From NCBI RefSeq assembly GCF_000170895.1, contig NZ_ABCS01000038.1, positions 19,638 through 83,637 of the forward strand: a stretch of 64,000 nucleotides of DNA, read 5' to 3'. Shown one piece after another: positions 62,827-64,000 of this stretch (its first letter is position 1; each line of letters starts with the position of its first letter). Below the pieces are notes generated by a model. The model did not search any database. It was not told the DNA's origin and saw only the letters and a program-made list of their open reading frames with translations. The position numbers and the translations under genes were made by a program. This DNA comes from Plesiocystis pacifica SIR-1. GTDB lineage: Bacteria > Myxococcota_A > Polyangia > Nannocystales > Nannocystaceae.

Positions 62827-62976
62827 TCAGCCGAGCAGGCTGAAGGCGTCCTCGCGGAGGCGGGCGCGGGGCGAGCGGCCGGACTTGCCGCGCTCGCGGG
62901 GGGCGGGGGCGTCCTCTTCCATGCGGCGAGCGCGGGTGTTGGAGCGACGAAAGAGCATGTCGGCGATGAAGAACAT
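62827..62976 (-). CDS. 49-aa small protein with hydrophobic N-terminus and basic body
   Basis: Starts MFFIADMLFRRSNTRARRME and ends LREDAFSLLG; the middle is Pro/Arg-rich. GGAAGG lies 9 nt upstream of the ATG, a sigma70-like promoter is about 90 nt upstream and a strong terminator about 70 nt downstream, which makes this a complete small transcription unit. The short hydrophobic-basic head could attach to a membrane. No family recognised. Confidence 0.7.
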   Translation of the reverse strand: MFFIADMLFRRSNTRARRMEEDAPAPRERGKSGRSPRARLREDAFSLLG

Positions 62977-63476
62977 GGGATGGAACCTTCCGTGGTCTGG
63001 GTGCGCGACGAGGTCGCAGTGTGGGGCGTTTTGCCCCGACGGGGCGTCATGTCCCGACTACGAAGATACTGTACTTTCTGAATTTCGGTTCGTCAACAGT
63101 ACCAACGGAATTTTTCTACTCCGGTGGAGCAAGCCCAGTGCACCACCAGGGACGTGCTTTGAGCGCTCTTCAGCGGTTCAAATCTATTTATTGAGCGAAT
63201 TTGAGCTACTTCTTCGATCCTGGGACGACGTGCAAGAGTTCACGGAGAATGGATCATGACTGCGCGAACGTGAGCTTGAATTACAGTCAGACTAGAAAGA
63301 AGGGCAGGATCAGCCCTCAGAAAAATTCATCCTTACTAAAATCAGGGTGGAAGTCTCCCTCCAGAAATCCAGTGTAGCTAGAATTTTGTGTTCTCAGTCA
63401 CGACATTGGCCCTGATGTAGGTGCCGATGGCCTACCATCGAAAGGCGCGCGCCACTGAGCCGTTTGCGCCCCGTCG
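62977..63476. other. 500-bp AT-rich intergenic region
   Basis: Holds the promoter and leader of the 49-aa gene on its left side. The rest (about 63100-63470) is AT-rich without a gene and carries TCCAGTGTAGCT at 63368-63379, also present at 24021. Confidence 0.5.
63068..63096 (-). promoter_or_regulatory. Sigma70-like promoter of the 49-aa gene
   Basis: TTGACG (63096-63091), 17-nt spacer, TACAGT (63073-63068). Transcription should start near 63061, with a leader of about 85 nt that contains GCCCCGTCGGGGC, a small hairpin. Confidence 0.7.
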
Positions 63477-64000
63477 ATGTTCGCTTCGAGCCTGCTCTTG
63501 ACCCTCACCCTGTCGGGCTCTGGCGCGCCGGCGCCGAGCTGCCCCGCGCTCTCGGGGGACCCCCTCGAGCACGTGCCCGCGTCGGCGACGACGGTCGTCG
63601 GCCTCGACGTCGACGCCCTCGCCAAGACCGCGGTGGGTCGGGCGCTCTTGCCTGCCCTGCGCGCGGATCTGCAGATCGCCGAGGCCCTCGAGATCCTCGA
63701 CGACTGCGGGCTCGAGCTCGCGCGCACCTACGCCATGATCGCGGCCCGCGACGCGGGCGAGGGGCGGATGCTGGTGGTCCAGGGTCGAGGCCTCGGCGAG
63801 CGCTCGACCCTGACCTGCCTCGAGGCCGAGCTGCAAGCGCGCAGCGAGGGGGCGTCGCCGTGGACCCGCGAGGCCGGGACCTGCGGCGAGCGCCTGGCCC
63901 TGCGCGATGGCTCGCGGGCCTGGGTGGTCAACGACTACACCCTCGTGTGGGCCCGGGCGGGCCTGGCCGATCGCGTGGCCGAGCAGCTCGAGGGTCGGGC
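63477..64000 (+). CDS. Exported protein, N-terminal part (cut by window end)
   Basis: The frame is open to the right edge; 174 residues are visible. It begins MFASSLLLTLTLSGSGAPAP, a short signal peptide, then CPALSGD and VVGLDVDALAKTAVGRALLP, a strand-helix pattern. Four Cys are seen (CPAL, DDCGLE, LTCLEA, GTCGER). It resembles myxobacterial exported proteins of unknown function. No closer assignment is possible from this part. Confidence 0.7.
   Translation, partial: MFASSLLLTLTLSGSGAPAPSCPALSGDPLEHVPASATTVVGLDVDALAKTAVGRALLPALRADLQIAEALEILDDCGLELARTYAMIAARDAGEGRMLVVQGRGLGERSTLTCLEAELQARSEGASPWTREAGTCGERLALRDGSRAWVVNDYTLVWARAGLADRVAEQLEGR

Overview
The window is about 70 percent GC with long genes, Ser/Thr kinases carrying the HRDFKP(D/S)N catalytic loop, lipoproteins with Ser/Thr/Asp/Glu linkers (such as SETDTEST), and MYXO-CTERM-like tails (GCGCAAGEP, GCSCSTAEP followed by a hydrophobic stretch and Arg). 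Together these point to a myxobacterium of the Nannocystineae type (Plesiocystis, Enhygromyxa or Nannocystis relatives). No insertion sequence, CRISPR array, rRNA or phage gene was seen; there is one tRNA.

Layout. 1-5 kb: 3' end of a molybdopterin oxidoreductase, a leucine-rich lipoprotein, a small secreted protein and a PaaZ/BoxD-type aldehyde dehydrogenase. 5-15 kb: a RING-like zinc protein, a CocE/NonD hydrolase lipoprotein, a Pro-rich secreted protein with four DLRDPF repeats, a Uma2 protein, an aconitase-family enzyme with the swivel domain first, and a DUF4188/TetR divergent pair with two matching palindromes between them. 15-24 kb: an esterase lipoprotein, a large kinase-TPR protein, a membrane protein and a D-aminoacylase-like amidohydrolase. 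24-30 kb: a less GC-rich island with a ThDP enzyme and a class I terpene synthase, each next to a small STAS-like protein, then tRNA-Val. 30-41 kb: thioesterase, Cys-rich secreted protein, second kinase, a 1065-aa carboxypeptidase-regulatory-repeat protein coupled to a DsbD-N-like lipoprotein, PrkA-like kinase and AGCS symporter.

41.7-45.5 kb holds the most striking locus. A 58-aa protein ending in Gly-Gly-Glu lies 3 nt upstream of a Pup-ligase (PafA/Dop) homologue that carries a membrane-spanning insertion of about 100 residues, and a PBP4-type D,D-carboxypeptidase follows. This looks like a Pup/UBact-type protein-tagging pair placed at the membrane, with no proteasome gene nearby.

47.5-57.7 kb holds an apparently undescribed radical-SAM cluster. 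A tandem (two-domain) B12/radical-SAM protein diverges from a three-gene operon of two further radical-SAM enzymes and a fusion of ferredoxin, NodU/CmcH carbamoyltransferase and a barrel-like domain. The four proteins share a C-terminal Cys-rich motif, and a perfect 17-bp inverted repeat lies in the divergent promoter region. The rest is a MYXO-CTERM trypsin-like protease, a DUF1294 protein, a BtrH-like protein, a MYXO-CTERM vWA protein, a 49-aa small gene with its own promoter and terminator, and the start of a secreted protein.

A recurring regulatory pattern crosses the window. At least twelve genes have a TANNNT hexamer ending exactly 6 or 7 nt before the start codon, which suggests widespread leaderless or near-leaderless transcription and settles several start codons.
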